A stretch of DNA of 9,174 nt, taken from JBIOJM01 sp044450785 (GTDB lineage Bacteria; Planctomycetota; Planctomycetia; Isosphaerales; Isosphaeraceae). Under the pieces are notes generated by a model, which had not been told where the DNA came from, did no database searches, and worked only from the letters and a program-made list of their open reading frames with translations. The position numbers and the translations under genes were made by a program. Location: the NCBI GenBank assembly GCA_044450785.1, contig JBIOJM010000385.1:1-9174 (forward strand). The letters are read 5' to 3'. Positions 1 to 7,419 of this stretch are shown here, one piece after another (the stretch's first letter is position 1; each line of letters opens with the position of its first letter).

Positions 1-1
1 G

Positions 2-3000
2 ATGCCCGAAGCGGCGTCGATCCCGCCCGATGTCCCGAAGTCGTACTCGGGCGCCCAGTCGCTAGGCGATGTGGAGTTGGGCGTTTACGGCAACGGCGGT
101 GAAGCCCTCTCCTACCTCAGTGCCTTCACGGGCGTCGGCTTTCCGCAGAGTCCCGTCGCTGAGGTCGACGGTTTTTACAACGACTTCCAGGACAAGACGC
201 TGAGCGATTATCACGCCCAGATCAACTCGGGCGATAGCCCGTCATGGGACACCAACACGGAGCTGACGCTGGATTCGTCGACGGGTTACATCCAGGTTGA
301 ATGCTCACATACGTACACAACAGCCGGCACCTACGACGTGACGGTTTACATCACGGGCCCCGACGGCCAGACCGCTAGTGCGACGACGTCGGAGGTCAAT
401 GTCACCACCGACCGGCTCTCCGTGACGCTCAATGCGCCGGACGTGACCAACTCCAACGCAGCCTCGGAAGTGCCGTACAGCTTCAGCTTGGTGTTCCAGA
501 ACAGTGGTGGGATGATCTCGGGGTCGTCGGTCTCCGGCGCCACAGTGCAGGTGGTGCCGCGCGACAATGAAGCGATCACAGCCACGCTGGCCTCCACGGA
601 GTTGTCAGGGACCACGGACGGCGCGGGTGATGCGTCGACGATCACCGCCAACTACCAGATCACGCCGCCCAACGGGGATTGGAGCCAGGGGCCGATGGGT
701 ACTTACACGGTCAACCTGGGCGGGTCGCCGGTGACGGGTATCGCCGATGGCCAGGCCCCGCAGGGGAACGTAGGCACGTTCCAAGTGAATGTCCCGGTCA
801 AGCTTGTCCTGGAAGTGCCGCAGTATGACACGGGCGTCCCCGAGGACGGAACCATTCCGGTCGAGGTGCAGGCCCTCGGCCCTTCGGGCAACCCCGACCC
901 CGGCGTGAACGGGACGGGCACGATCCAGCTCAACGGCAAGGTCGTCGCGACCGTAAACTTGCAAAACGGAACCGCTACCACGACGATCACCGCCCCGAGC
1001 CAGCCAGGGCAGTACCAGCTTCAGGGGTACGTGAGCAATCTCGATTCGGGTAGCACCGGCATCAACGTCGGGTCCGACGAACCAAACTCCGGCGAACTGC
1101 TGAGCGCGGCGGCCAATAGCGCGGGGCAATTGGCCGATCTTCTCAAGGGATTGATCGAGGAAGACCTCAAAGACCCGAACCAAGTCGCGCAGGCGGCGCT
1201 CACAGAGCTCGAAGGTCTGAAGAACACCCTCGGTAAGGTGATTCCATTCCTGAATCTCACCCCCCTGGCCATCGACCTGTCGTCCCTCTGGAACGATGCT
1301 ACGCAGAGGGCAAGCCCACAAAACGAGGCGCAGTTTCAGAAGGATTTCAGTAACGCGCTGAAGGAGGGAATGGAGCTGGATGTCGCATGGGGAGTGACGG
1401 TCGGCCTCGAGCTGAATCCGATTGGCGCGGTCGGGGGGTTTCTGCTGAACTCGGCCATTCAACAGGGCGTCGGCGCGTTTTACGACACATTCCTCCAAGC
1501 AGGAGCGATGACCACCGCGGGCCAACTTTACCAGGCGCTCAAGGGCTCGGGCAGCAGCGTTCTATTGCAGGAGGGCGTGCAGTATTACTCCGGCAGCGGC
1601 GACCCGCCTCCGTCGATCATCCTGGTCAACCCGCCCAACGGATCCTCCGGCGCCGAGAACCTCACCGTCGCGGGGCAGTCCGTTTACGCCCAGGCCGGTA
1701 CGTCGTTCAACGGTGTCGTGGCGACGTCGCTCGACGCCTCGGGAAACACGAACGCCGGCGCTTACAGCGCCTACATCGCCTGGGGTGACGGCAACTTCAC
1801 CGAGGGAACGATCTCGGCGCTGCCCGGCGGCGGCTTCGAGGTCACCGGCAGCGATACCTACGCAAGCACGGGGACCTATTCGGTCAGCGTGGTCGTCACC
1901 AGCACCGATGGAAACTCCGCGGCGGCTTACAGTGCCGCAACCGTTTATCCCACTGGCCCAACCGGCGCGACCTCGGCGCCCGTTGTGAGCCTACTCGCCC
2001 CAAATATCAGCTCAGAGAACGCCGACTGGCTGACGCCGTACACCTTCAGCGTGGTCTACCAGGACTCCGCGATGGTCTCGTTCGCCAGCCTGGCCGGCAG
2101 CACGGTTCAAGTTCAACCTCCCACCGGCCCGGCGATCACCGCTCAGGAGATCAGCACGCAGATCCTGGGCAGCACGGATGTGGAAGGCGATGGGTCAACG
2201 ACTGTTGTTACTTACGAGCTCACGCCGCCGACGGGTAACTGGTACGCAGCCCCTCCAGGGACATATACCGTCAATCTGGGCGGGTCGCCGGTGACCGACC
2301 TATCCGGCAATTCGGCGGCGCAAGGCAGCGTTGGCACGATCCAGGTGTCGGTACCCCCTACGCTCGACGTCTCTCCGGCCGTGGGAGTCGAGGCGGGCAC
2401 GGGCGCCACGATCAGCAATTCCGCATCCCTGGTCCTCAGCGGTTACGCCGAAGCCAGTAGCACCGTCGAGATCTACAACGGCACCGCCCTTGTGAACAGC
2501 GCGCACGCCAGCGGGGACGGCTCCTGGAGCTTCACCTATCAGGCTCACCAGAACGGCTCCTACGACTTCACAGCCGTCGCCACGGATAGCTCAGGGAACA
2601 CAAGCGCTCCATCGGACGACACGCTGGTAGAGGTCGATACGGTGCCACCCACGAGCACGGTCGCCGCTCTACCGGCCACGACCTCCTCTGCGGGCTTCAC
2701 CGTAAGTTGGTCCGGCTCTGACAATACGGGCGGCTCGGGCATAGCGCTCTACGATGTCTACGTCTCCGACAATGGCGGGCCTTTCACGGCATTCCAAACA
2801 GATACGATCGCGACCTCGGCGTCGTTCACCGGCGTCGATGGGCACACGTATGGATTCTACAGCGTTGCGACCGATGCCGCCGGCAACGTGCAGACGACGC
2901 CAATGGCTGCGCAGGCAACGACCGAAATAGACCTCCCGCCCCCACCTCCTGAACCCTCTCCGCCGGTGCTCCTCCCTGCCGACAGCAACGGCAGTCCCGG

Positions 3001-3883
3001 CGGCGAGACGACAACCTCGACCAATCCCTACCTGGTCGGCACAACCCTCGCCAACGTGACCGTCGAGCTTCTCAATGCAGGCGGGGTAGTCGTGAACACG
3101 ACCCAGGCGAACGGCGCTGGCGGCTACCAAATCGCGGTGCCGGGGCCGCTCAGCGTCGGTTCGTACCAATACCGGGTCGTCGTCGCCGACCAATACGGCG
3201 ACGCGAGTAATCCGAGCGCGCCGCAGACGATCACGGTGATAAATACACCGACCCCCACACCCACTCCGACCCCGCCCCTGCTGGTCACAGCAGAGTCGTT
3301 GCAAGTGGAAACGATCAGGGTCGGCAAGGCCAGGAAGGCGAAGAAAGAGACCGTATTGGTCCTTCAGTTCAGCGGAGCACTCAACGCCGGTGCCGCCGAC
3401 AATGCCAACGCCTACGAGCTCGCGCCGGTCATCACGGTCAAGGCCAAAGGGAAGGGCAAGCACAAACAGCCGGCGACAACCAAGCTTGGCACGCCCGTGA
3501 CGCCGGCCTCGGCGGTTTACACTGGCGCGAACAACCAGGTGACTCTTACGCCCCGGGGCACGCTCAATTTGAAGAAGCCGGAGGAGTTGATCGTCAACGC
3601 CGCGCTTTTGACCGACGCGCTGGGCCGCGAGATCGACGGCAAGGACGACGGCCAAGCCGGCGGTGACTACATCGCAACCATCAATGGAAGTCGAGTCACG
3701 CCCGGCGGGCTACCCTTGGCGCGAACACGGGAACGGCCGGCCGCCGTCCCAGCCGCGATCGACGCCCTGCTCGCTCACGGTGAGCTGACCGGGTTAACCC
3801 GCTCGCCGCACGCCTGGAGCGAGGCCCGTCCCGCGACGAAGCCATTTGAGGAGACCGGCAACGCGCTGTCAGCGAAGCGATGA
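2..3883 (+). CDS. Large multi-domain Ig/PKD surface protein (5' end outside window)
   Basis: A predicted exported surface or adhesion-type protein, with 1293 codons visible. The ATG at base 2 is probably internal: the frame is open to the window edge and no signal or sorting motif is seen at the N-terminus. Domains in order: a PKD-like repeat (about residues 45-135, with HTYTTAGTYDVTVYI); an Ig-like module A (about 138-267, ending in a GTYTVNLGGSPVTG stretch); a short beta domain (268-358); an Ala/Leu-rich helical stretch (363-528); a second PKD-like repeat (558-653, with DTYASTGTYSVSVVV); a second copy of module A (660-784); an Ig-like domain (785-878); an FN3-like domain (879-978); another Ig-like module (980-1082); a Thr-Pro linker; and a Lys-rich C-terminal module (1093-1266). 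There is no catalytic motif and no transmembrane anchor. Beta-sandwich arrays of this kind are typical of planctomycete giant surface proteins. The function is inferred; ligand and substrate are unknown. Confidence 0.85.
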   Translation: MPEAASIPPDVPKSYSGAQSLGDVELGVYGNGGEALSYLSAFTGVGFPQSPVAEVDGFYNDFQDKTLSDYHAQINSGDSPSWDTNTELTLDSSTGYIQVECSHTYTTAGTYDVTVYITGPDGQTASATTSEVNVTTDRLSVTLNAPDVTNSNAASEVPYSFSLVFQNSGGMISGSSVSGATVQVVPRDNEAITATLASTELSGTTDGAGDASTITANYQITPPNGDWSQGPMGTYTVNLGGSPVTGIADGQAPQGNVGTFQVNVPVKLVLEVPQYDTGVPEDGTIPVEVQALGPSGNPDPGVNGTGTIQLNGKVVATVNLQNGTATTTITAPSQPGQYQLQGYVSNLDSGSTGINVGSDEPNSGELLSAAANSAGQLADLLKGLIEEDLKDPNQVAQAALTELEGLKNTLGKVIPFLNLTPLAIDLSSLWNDATQRASPQNEAQFQKDFSNALKEGMELDVAWGVTVGLELNPIGAVGGFLLNSAIQQGVGAFYDTFLQAGAMTTAGQLYQALKGSGSSVLLQEGVQYYSGSGDPPPSIILVNPPNGSSGAENLTVAGQSVYAQAGTSFNGVVATSLDASGNTNAGAYSAYIAWGDGNFTEGTISALPGGGFEVTGSDTYASTGTYSVSVVVTSTDGNSAAAYSAATVYPTGPTGATSAPVVSLLAPNISSENADWLTPYTFSVVYQDSAMVSFASLAGSTVQVQPPTGPAITAQEISTQILGSTDVEGDGSTTVVTYELTPPTGNWYAAPPGTYTVNLGGSPVTDLSGNSAAQGSVGTIQVSVPPTLDVSPAVGVEAGTGATISNSASLVLSGYAEASSTVEIYNGTALVNSAHASGDGSWSFTYQAHQNGSYDFTAVATDSSGNTSAPSDDTLVEVDTVPPTSTVAALPATTSSAGFTVSWSGSDNTGGSGIALYDVYVSDNGGPFTAFQTDTIATSASFTGVDGHTYGFYSVATDAAGNVQTTPMAAQATTEIDLPPPPPEPSPPVLLPADSNGSPGGETTTSTNPYLVGTTLANVTVELLNAGGVVVNTTQANGAGGYQIAVPGPLSVGSYQYRVVVADQYGDASNPSAPQTITVINTPTPTPTPTPPLLVTAESLQVETIRVGKARKAKKETVLVLQFSGALNAGAADNANAYELAPVITVKAKGKGKHKQPATTKLGTPVTPASAVYTGANNQVTLTPRGTLNLKKPEELIVNAALLTDALGREIDGKDDGQAGGDYIATINGSRVTPGGLPLARTRERPAAVPAAIDALLAHGELTGLTRSPHAWSEARPATKPFEETGNALSAKR
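413..802 (+). repeat. Module A, copy 1 (intragenic duplication)
   Basis: First copy of an Ig-like module of about 130 residues in the first surface-protein gene. It shares with copy 2 (1979-2356) the pattern 'L-x-APD/N ... PYSFS/PYTFS-x-V-F/Y-Q ... GSTVQV ... ITPPNG/LTPPTG-x-W ... GTYTVNLGGSPVT ... G-x-VGT-x-QV-x-V'. At DNA level the best-kept part is an identical 20-base stretch at 716-735 and 2276-2295. The rest has diverged, so this is an old duplication. In both copies a PKD-like repeat lies just upstream, suggesting that a PKD plus module A pair was duplicated together. Confidence 0.75.
1979..2356 (+). repeat. Module A, copy 2 (intragenic duplication)
   Basis: Second copy of the Ig-like module, in the same frame of the same gene as copy 1 and about 1560 bases downstream. 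It again follows a PKD-like repeat. Between the two pairs lies the helical stretch at residues 363-528, so the duplicated beta segments flank a part of different composition. Confidence 0.75.
2941..3820 (+). repeat. Shared Ig-like plus C-terminal module, copy in first surface gene
   Basis: The last roughly 290 codons of the first surface gene are homologous to the last roughly 270 codons of the second. Both begin with a Pro-rich linker and the same DSNGSPGGETT segment. The DNA match at 2981-3012 versus 5576-5607 has a single mismatch in 32 bases. A DQYGD...SPS/SAPQ-x-ITV strand follows, then the Lys-rich module with 'LQFSGALN', 'SAVY', 'LTP...NLKKPEEL-x-VN', 'LGREIDGKDDGQAGG' and a final 'AAIDALLAHGEL'. 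The first gene adds a Thr-Pro linker (3247-3278) and a Lys-rich insertion that the second lacks. Confidence 0.8.
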
Positions 3884-3925
3884 CCTCTCATCCTGGTTGA
3901 CGATACGCACCCAAGAGTAGGACAA

Positions 3926-6379
3926 ATGAATTTCCCGACGCCCCGAGCCTTTTCGACGATATCGTGGCGACGCCGGTGGTGGCGCCGTGCCCGTTTGAAC
4001 CTGGAAGTGCTCGAGAGCCGCCGGCTCCTCGACGGCGGCGGAGTGCCGGCCGGGATGGGCTTGGGGCAGGCGAACTGGTTCTACCAGAACGTGTTCTTGC
4101 CGCCGGGGAATGTCGCCCCTGAGTGGAACGGCAACGTCGCCTCGGGCAACGCGGGGACGCTTGGGGCGGATTACCTTGCCGCGATCGTCGAGCGGGTGAA
4201 CGCCTACCGGTGGATGGCGGGACTCCCGGGCGGCGTGACGCTGGATCCAACGGAGAACGCCGAAGCCCAGCGGGACGCGCTCATGACGGCCGCGAATGAT
4301 CAACTGAGTCACTACCCGCCGTCGACCTGGATCGACTATTCGGCCGCGGGCGCCGATGCGGCAGCGCACTCCGACCTCTACCTGGGGCTCTCGGGCACCA
4401 GCGCGATCGACGGCTATATGATTGACCCCGGCGACAACAACACCATTGTGGGCCACCGCCGCTGGATCCTGTACCCGCCAACCCAGACGATGGGCGTTGG
4501 CGACATCCCGGGCGAGTCCGATTCACTCTACGTGATCCAACCGCAAACGGCGCCCGTGCCCGCCGTCACGACCGTCGCCTGGCCACCGGCGGGCTTCGTA
4601 CCTGCGCCACTGATACCAGATCGCTGGTCGCTTCAGGCCCCATACGGCTCCGACTTTTCCAACGCCACTGTCGCCGTCACGGAGAACGGCGTTGCGCAAC
4701 AGGTCGTGATCCTCAGTAATAGCGGCCTGGATTACGGCGGCCAGGCCATCGTCTGGGACATGCCCGACGCCCCAGCACCGCAACCGGGCCAGCAGGTCGT
4801 TTATGCGGTCCAAGTGGACAACGTCGTGATCAACGGCCAGTTGCAGTCGTTCTCTTATACGACCACGTCGTTCGACCCGTCAACAACGACGGAATTGACG
4901 CCGGTTCCCGCCCAGCTCGGGTTCCTTGAGACTAGCGCGCAGGTTGATGCGACGGATGGTTCGATCACCATCGACGTCACGTGCAGCATGAACGTCGGCC
5001 AGCAGGTCTCGGTCAATTATTCCACCGCCGACGGCACGGCGCTGGTAGGGACCAACTATGTTTCCACCAGTGGCGTGCTCACTTTCGAGCCCGGACAGTT
5101 CTATAGCCAGATCGTCGTTCCGATCCTGCCGGGTGACGCGCAAAACCCGGGTGGAACCTTCTCGGTCACCCTCTCCACACCGACCCAAGCGAGCGTCGGG
5201 CCGATCGGCTCGTTCGAGGTCACGATCAACGGTGCTACTCCCCTCGCACAGCCCGACCCACCCGCGCTCGTCGCGGCCGACGATAGCGGTACCCAGGGAG
5301 ACGGGATCACCGACGATGCGAGCCCGGCCTTTTTCGGCACGACGGGGGCCGACGCGACGGTCCAGCTCTTGAGCGGCACGCAGGTCATCGGTACGGCGAC
5401 GGCCGATGCCATCGGGAACTATCTCGTGTCCGTGCAAAGCCCGCTGCCCGTGGGGACGTATCAGCTCATCGTCATCGCGACCAATTCCGCCGGATCGAGC
5501 CCGGCCAGCGAGCCGCTGGCTCTCACAATCGTGGCGCCACCGTCGACGCCAGGCGCGCCAACGCTCCTGCCCGGCGACAGCAACGGCAGCCCCGGCGGCG
5601 AGACGACCTTCGTGACCAGTCCTTACTTCATCGGCACCACCGAACCGGGAGCGACCGTGCTGCTTCTCGACGCGAGTGGCGCGGTTATGAACGTTACCCA
5701 AGCTGGTGGTGCCGGCACTTATGAGATCCAGGTTTCGGGACCGCTGGGCGTTGGTTCGTACGCCTTCAATGTCGAGGTGATTGACCAATACGGCGACGTG
5801 AGTAGTCCAAGCTCGCCGCAGTCGATCACGGTCGTGGCTCCTCCTCCGCTGGTGACCATGACCGAGGTCCAGGAGAAGATGAACAAGAAGCACCAAGTGA
5901 CCGAAGTCATCGTGACATTCAGCGGCGCCGTCAACGGCACCGAAGCGGACGAGACGAAGGGAATCTACCGCCTGGCAACACCTGGCAAGAAAGGCTCGTA
6001 TACGGCCAAGAACGCCGGCGTCGTCAACCTCCGCTCGGCGGTCTATGCTCGGTCGACCAATTCGGTGGCCCTGACTCCGAAGAAGCCGTTTGCCCTCACG
6101 AAGCCGGTCCAGCTCAAGGTCAACGGATTGGCTCCGTCGGGCTTGGAGGACAGCTACGGCCGGCTGATCGACGGCGACCACAACGGCACGGCCGGCGGCA
6201 ACGCGGTCGCCATCCTCGGCAGGAAGGGCGCGACCGTTGACGCGGTGAAACTGGTTCGCACCCGCTCGCAGCCGGCCACGACCTTGGCCGTGGTCGACGC
6301 CTTGCTCGCGCGGGGCGAGCTGGCTGACTTGAGACACGCTCACCGCGCCCGGCGCGAGGGGCGTCACCGAAAGGAATGA
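3926..6379 (+). CDS. CAP-domain, Calx-beta and Ig-like surface protein with LEPR-xLL-like N-terminus
   Basis: A predicted exported protein of 817 residues. The N-terminus is basic and Trp/Arg-rich (residues 14-23) without a classical hydrophobic signal peptide. It is followed by LEVLESRRLLD (26-36), resembling the planctomycete LEPR-xLL export/processing motif. Residues about 86-200 form a CAP/SCP-like domain: VNAYRWMAGL, the LSH of the first conserved His (H129) and GHRRWIL (H177-R179). A linker beta region follows, then a Calx-beta domain (about 330-437, with STADGTALVGTNYVSTSG), two Ig-like modules (445-540 and 541-640) and a Lys-rich C-terminal module (641-800). The start is chosen because it places the motif close to the N-terminus; the ribosome binding site is weak (AAGAG 8 bases upstream). 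The gene lies 42 bp behind the first surface gene on the same strand, so an operon is likely. CAP domains act extracellularly in varied binding or hydrolytic roles; the role here is unknown. Confidence 0.88.
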   Translation: MNFPTPRAFSTISWRRRWWRRARLNLEVLESRRLLDGGGVPAGMGLGQANWFYQNVFLPPGNVAPEWNGNVASGNAGTLGADYLAAIVERVNAYRWMAGLPGGVTLDPTENAEAQRDALMTAANDQLSHYPPSTWIDYSAAGADAAAHSDLYLGLSGTSAIDGYMIDPGDNNTIVGHRRWILYPPTQTMGVGDIPGESDSLYVIQPQTAPVPAVTTVAWPPAGFVPAPLIPDRWSLQAPYGSDFSNATVAVTENGVAQQVVILSNSGLDYGGQAIVWDMPDAPAPQPGQQVVYAVQVDNVVINGQLQSFSYTTTSFDPSTTTELTPVPAQLGFLETSAQVDATDGSITIDVTCSMNVGQQVSVNYSTADGTALVGTNYVSTSGVLTFEPGQFYSQIVVPILPGDAQNPGGTFSVTLSTPTQASVGPIGSFEVTINGATPLAQPDPPALVAADDSGTQGDGITDDASPAFFGTTGADATVQLLSGTQVIGTATADAIGNYLVSVQSPLPVGTYQLIVIATNSAGSSPASEPLALTIVAPPSTPGAPTLLPGDSNGSPGGETTFVTSPYFIGTTEPGATVLLLDASGAVMNVTQAGGAGTYEIQVSGPLGVGSYAFNVEVIDQYGDVSSPSSPQSITVVAPPPLVTMTEVQEKMNKKHQVTEVIVTFSGAVNGTEADETKGIYRLATPGKKGSYTAKNAGVVNLRSAVYARSTNSVALTPKKPFALTKPVQLKVNGLAPSGLEDSYGRLIDGDHNGTAGGNAVAILGRKGATVDAVKLVRTRSQPATTLAVVDALLARGELADLRHAHRARREGRHRKE
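5540..6330 (+). repeat. Shared Ig-like plus C-terminal module, copy in second surface gene
   Basis: Counterpart of 2941-3820. Corresponding segments are DSNGSPGGETT, DQYGDVSSPSSPQSITV, 'VTFSGAVNG', 'SAVYARSTNSVALTPKKPF', 'GRLIDGDHNGTAGG' and 'AVVDALLARGEL'. The same C-terminus on proteins with different N-terminal domains suggests a shared job such as sorting, anchoring or assembly on the cell surface. That role is inference; what the sequence shows is the shared block. Confidence 0.8.
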
Positions 6380-6415
6380 ATCGGCCTGCGAAGCGAAGAG
6401 GGTACAAGACTCGAT

Positions 6416-6930
6416 TCATAGGCTTCGATGCTTGCGGGGACGGCCACGGTGCGGAGAGTGGCTTGCAAACCCTCGCGTCCGGCGGTGATTCGTTGCCGCT
6501 CGGGACCGCCGATGGGGCTACTCCGACGCACGGCGTCCATTTCGGCTTCGGTTTGCGCCACGTTCACCTGAGCCACCCAGTCGCGCGGCCGAAGGTCCGG
6601 CCGGCGAGCCAAGGGAGCCCGCCCAAGGGCGTCGCCATACTCGCGTCGCCACAAGCTCGACAAACGCCACGCCTGCGCCTGCCTCACCAGACCCGCACGC
6701 AGGTTGTTCCGCTCCACGTGGCGAACCGCCGTGTAGAGATGATCGTCATCTTCCACGCGGAAACCCGTAAATCGGCCCTGGTCAAGGCGTCCGGTGCCAG
6801 ATTTGTGGTAAGGGGCATACCAGCGCATCTTATGGCTATTTGTCAACCATCGCAGGAACGCGGTCAACTGGCCATCCTTCGTGGGACGCAGCACGAAGAG
6901 ACAGTGCTTGGGCATCGACCAGTATGTAGA
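6416..6930 (-). pseudogene. Decayed RAYT (REP-associated tyrosine transposase / Y1_Tnp family), 5'-truncated and frameshifted
   Basis: Relic of a single-strand transposase of the Y1/HUH superfamily. On the minus strand it reads MPKHCLFVLRP, DGQLTAFLRWLTNSHKMRW, GTGRLDQGRF, DDDHLYTAVRHVERNNLRAGLV and PRDWVAQVNVAQTEAEMDAVRRS. These segments match the usual order of RAYTs (MPNHWH ... RWLT-x-THT-x-RW ... GTGHLYQGRF ... YVERNPLRAGLV ... PRDW). The N-terminal part that normally precedes the HUH motif (roughly 80 residues in the family) is absent and replaced by nuclease-gene sequence. The HUH site is damaged (HCL instead of H-x-H). At 6449-6450 one base appears to be missing: restoring it yields the family-like end RGRPRKHRSL and a stop at 6416-6418. 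As it stands, the frame runs on to 6364 and overlaps the end of the upstream surface gene on the opposite strand. Almost certainly inactive. Confidence 0.85.
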
Positions 6931-7148
6931 ATCTCCAGCGGAAGCCGTGTGCGAGCGTCGCGCTTGACCTCGACCAAAACCATCCCGCCGTCGTGCAGGC
7001 GATGACCGGCCGCATCGGCCTCCCACCGGGTGCCAGATGCGGCGGGCTTTCGGCCCTTGCCTTCGACGGGCCCGAAGCCCAGCTCCTGGCGCAGATTGTC
7101 GAGAATCTGTCGCGCAACTTTCTCGAACTCTTCCCCGGGGGCGCTCAT
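6931..7148 (-). pseudogene. 5' fragment of a PD-(D/E)xK (Mrr/restriction-endonuclease-like) nuclease gene
   Basis: On the minus strand an ATG at 7146-7148 opens MSAPGEEFEKVARQILDNL, followed by a VEGKGRKPAASGTRWEADA stretch and, after DGG, MVLVEVKRDARTR. The order helix with Glu, then Asp (in WEADA), then E-x-K (in VEVKR) about 15 residues later fits the catalytic core of PD-(D/E)xK nucleases of the Mrr/restriction type. The start is supported by GGAG seven bases upstream (7156-7159). After about 65 codons the similarity stops and the frame enters transposase DNA out of phase, terminating at 6864. The encoded 94-residue product would thus have a half nuclease and a nonsense tail. The exact junction, between about 6928 and 6955, is uncertain. 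Family assignment is from motif pattern only; the precise subfamily is not identified. Confidence 0.6.
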
Positions 7149-7249
7149 GGACTCGCTCCACGGTCCCGTGAGATTATTCGGTTACCGGCGAGTGGCTCGA
7201 ATCGGGCCGCCCACGGTCAGGATCGCCGAAACCTTTAGAACCTGTGACG

Positions 7250-7270
7250 GATGACCGATGAGAGATGAGA
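7250..7270 (+). repeat. Three tandem heptamers, GATGANN
   Basis: The units are GATGACC, GATGAGA and GATGAGA, directly adjacent with a strict 7-base period. They lie upstream of the candidate promoter in the divergent region. They could be a small operator or chance low-complexity sequence; three short units are weak evidence. Confidence 0.4.
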
Positions 7271-7279
7271 TACACTCTA

Positions 7280-7308
7280 TCGACTGATGGTGTACAAAAC
7301 AATAGAAT
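7280..7308 (+). promoter_or_regulatory. Possible sigma70-like promoter for the methyltransferase
   Basis: TCGACT at 7280-7285 matches TTGACA at four of six positions. TAGAAT at 7303-7308 matches TATAAT at four or five of six, depending on alignment, and the spacer is 17 bases. The stretch is richer in A+T than its surroundings. This would give a leader of about 120 bases. Planctomycete promoters are poorly defined by consensus, so this remains a candidate only. Confidence 0.25.
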
Positions 7309-7419
7309 GCTCTGATGGCATCGGCCGGGAGATCGAGATTCTGGTCAGGTGCGGAGCCCTGCGGTCATGCGTCGCCCATAGTTCTCGTCCGGCAAGAAGG
7401 TTGAAAACGTACCGATGTT

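Noticed and set aside
605..1525. Minus-strand open frame of 306 codons
   Set aside because: Antisense shadow of module A and the helical part of the first gene; no ribosome binding or domain evidence.
3124..3327. Minus-strand Gly-Val repeat (GVGVGVGV)
   Set aside because: It is the complement of the Thr-Pro linker codons in the first surface gene, not a separate repeat protein.
2669..3655. Minus-strand open frame of 328 codons
   Set aside because: It lies opposite FN3-like, Ig-like and C-terminal domains of the first gene; the translation is Arg/Gly-rich with no motif.
3884..3925. Possible terminator between the two surface genes
   Set aside because: The 42 bases hold no convincing hairpin and no T-run.
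4880..6367. Long minus-strand open frame (495 codons) opposite the second surface gene
   Set aside because: It is antisense to clear Calx-beta, Ig-like and C-terminal modules, is Arg-rich with no recognisable domain, and is the usual by-product of GC-rich coding DNA.
6376..7005. Plus-strand open frame of 209 codons after the second surface gene
   Set aside because: It is antisense to the transposase relic, whose minus-strand translation matches a known family.
7006..7020. Palindrome GGCCGcatCGGCC as a possible REP element near the transposase relic
   Set aside because: It lies within the nuclease remnant's coding sequence, occurs once, and has no paired partner or GTAG-like flanks as expected for RAYT-linked REPs.
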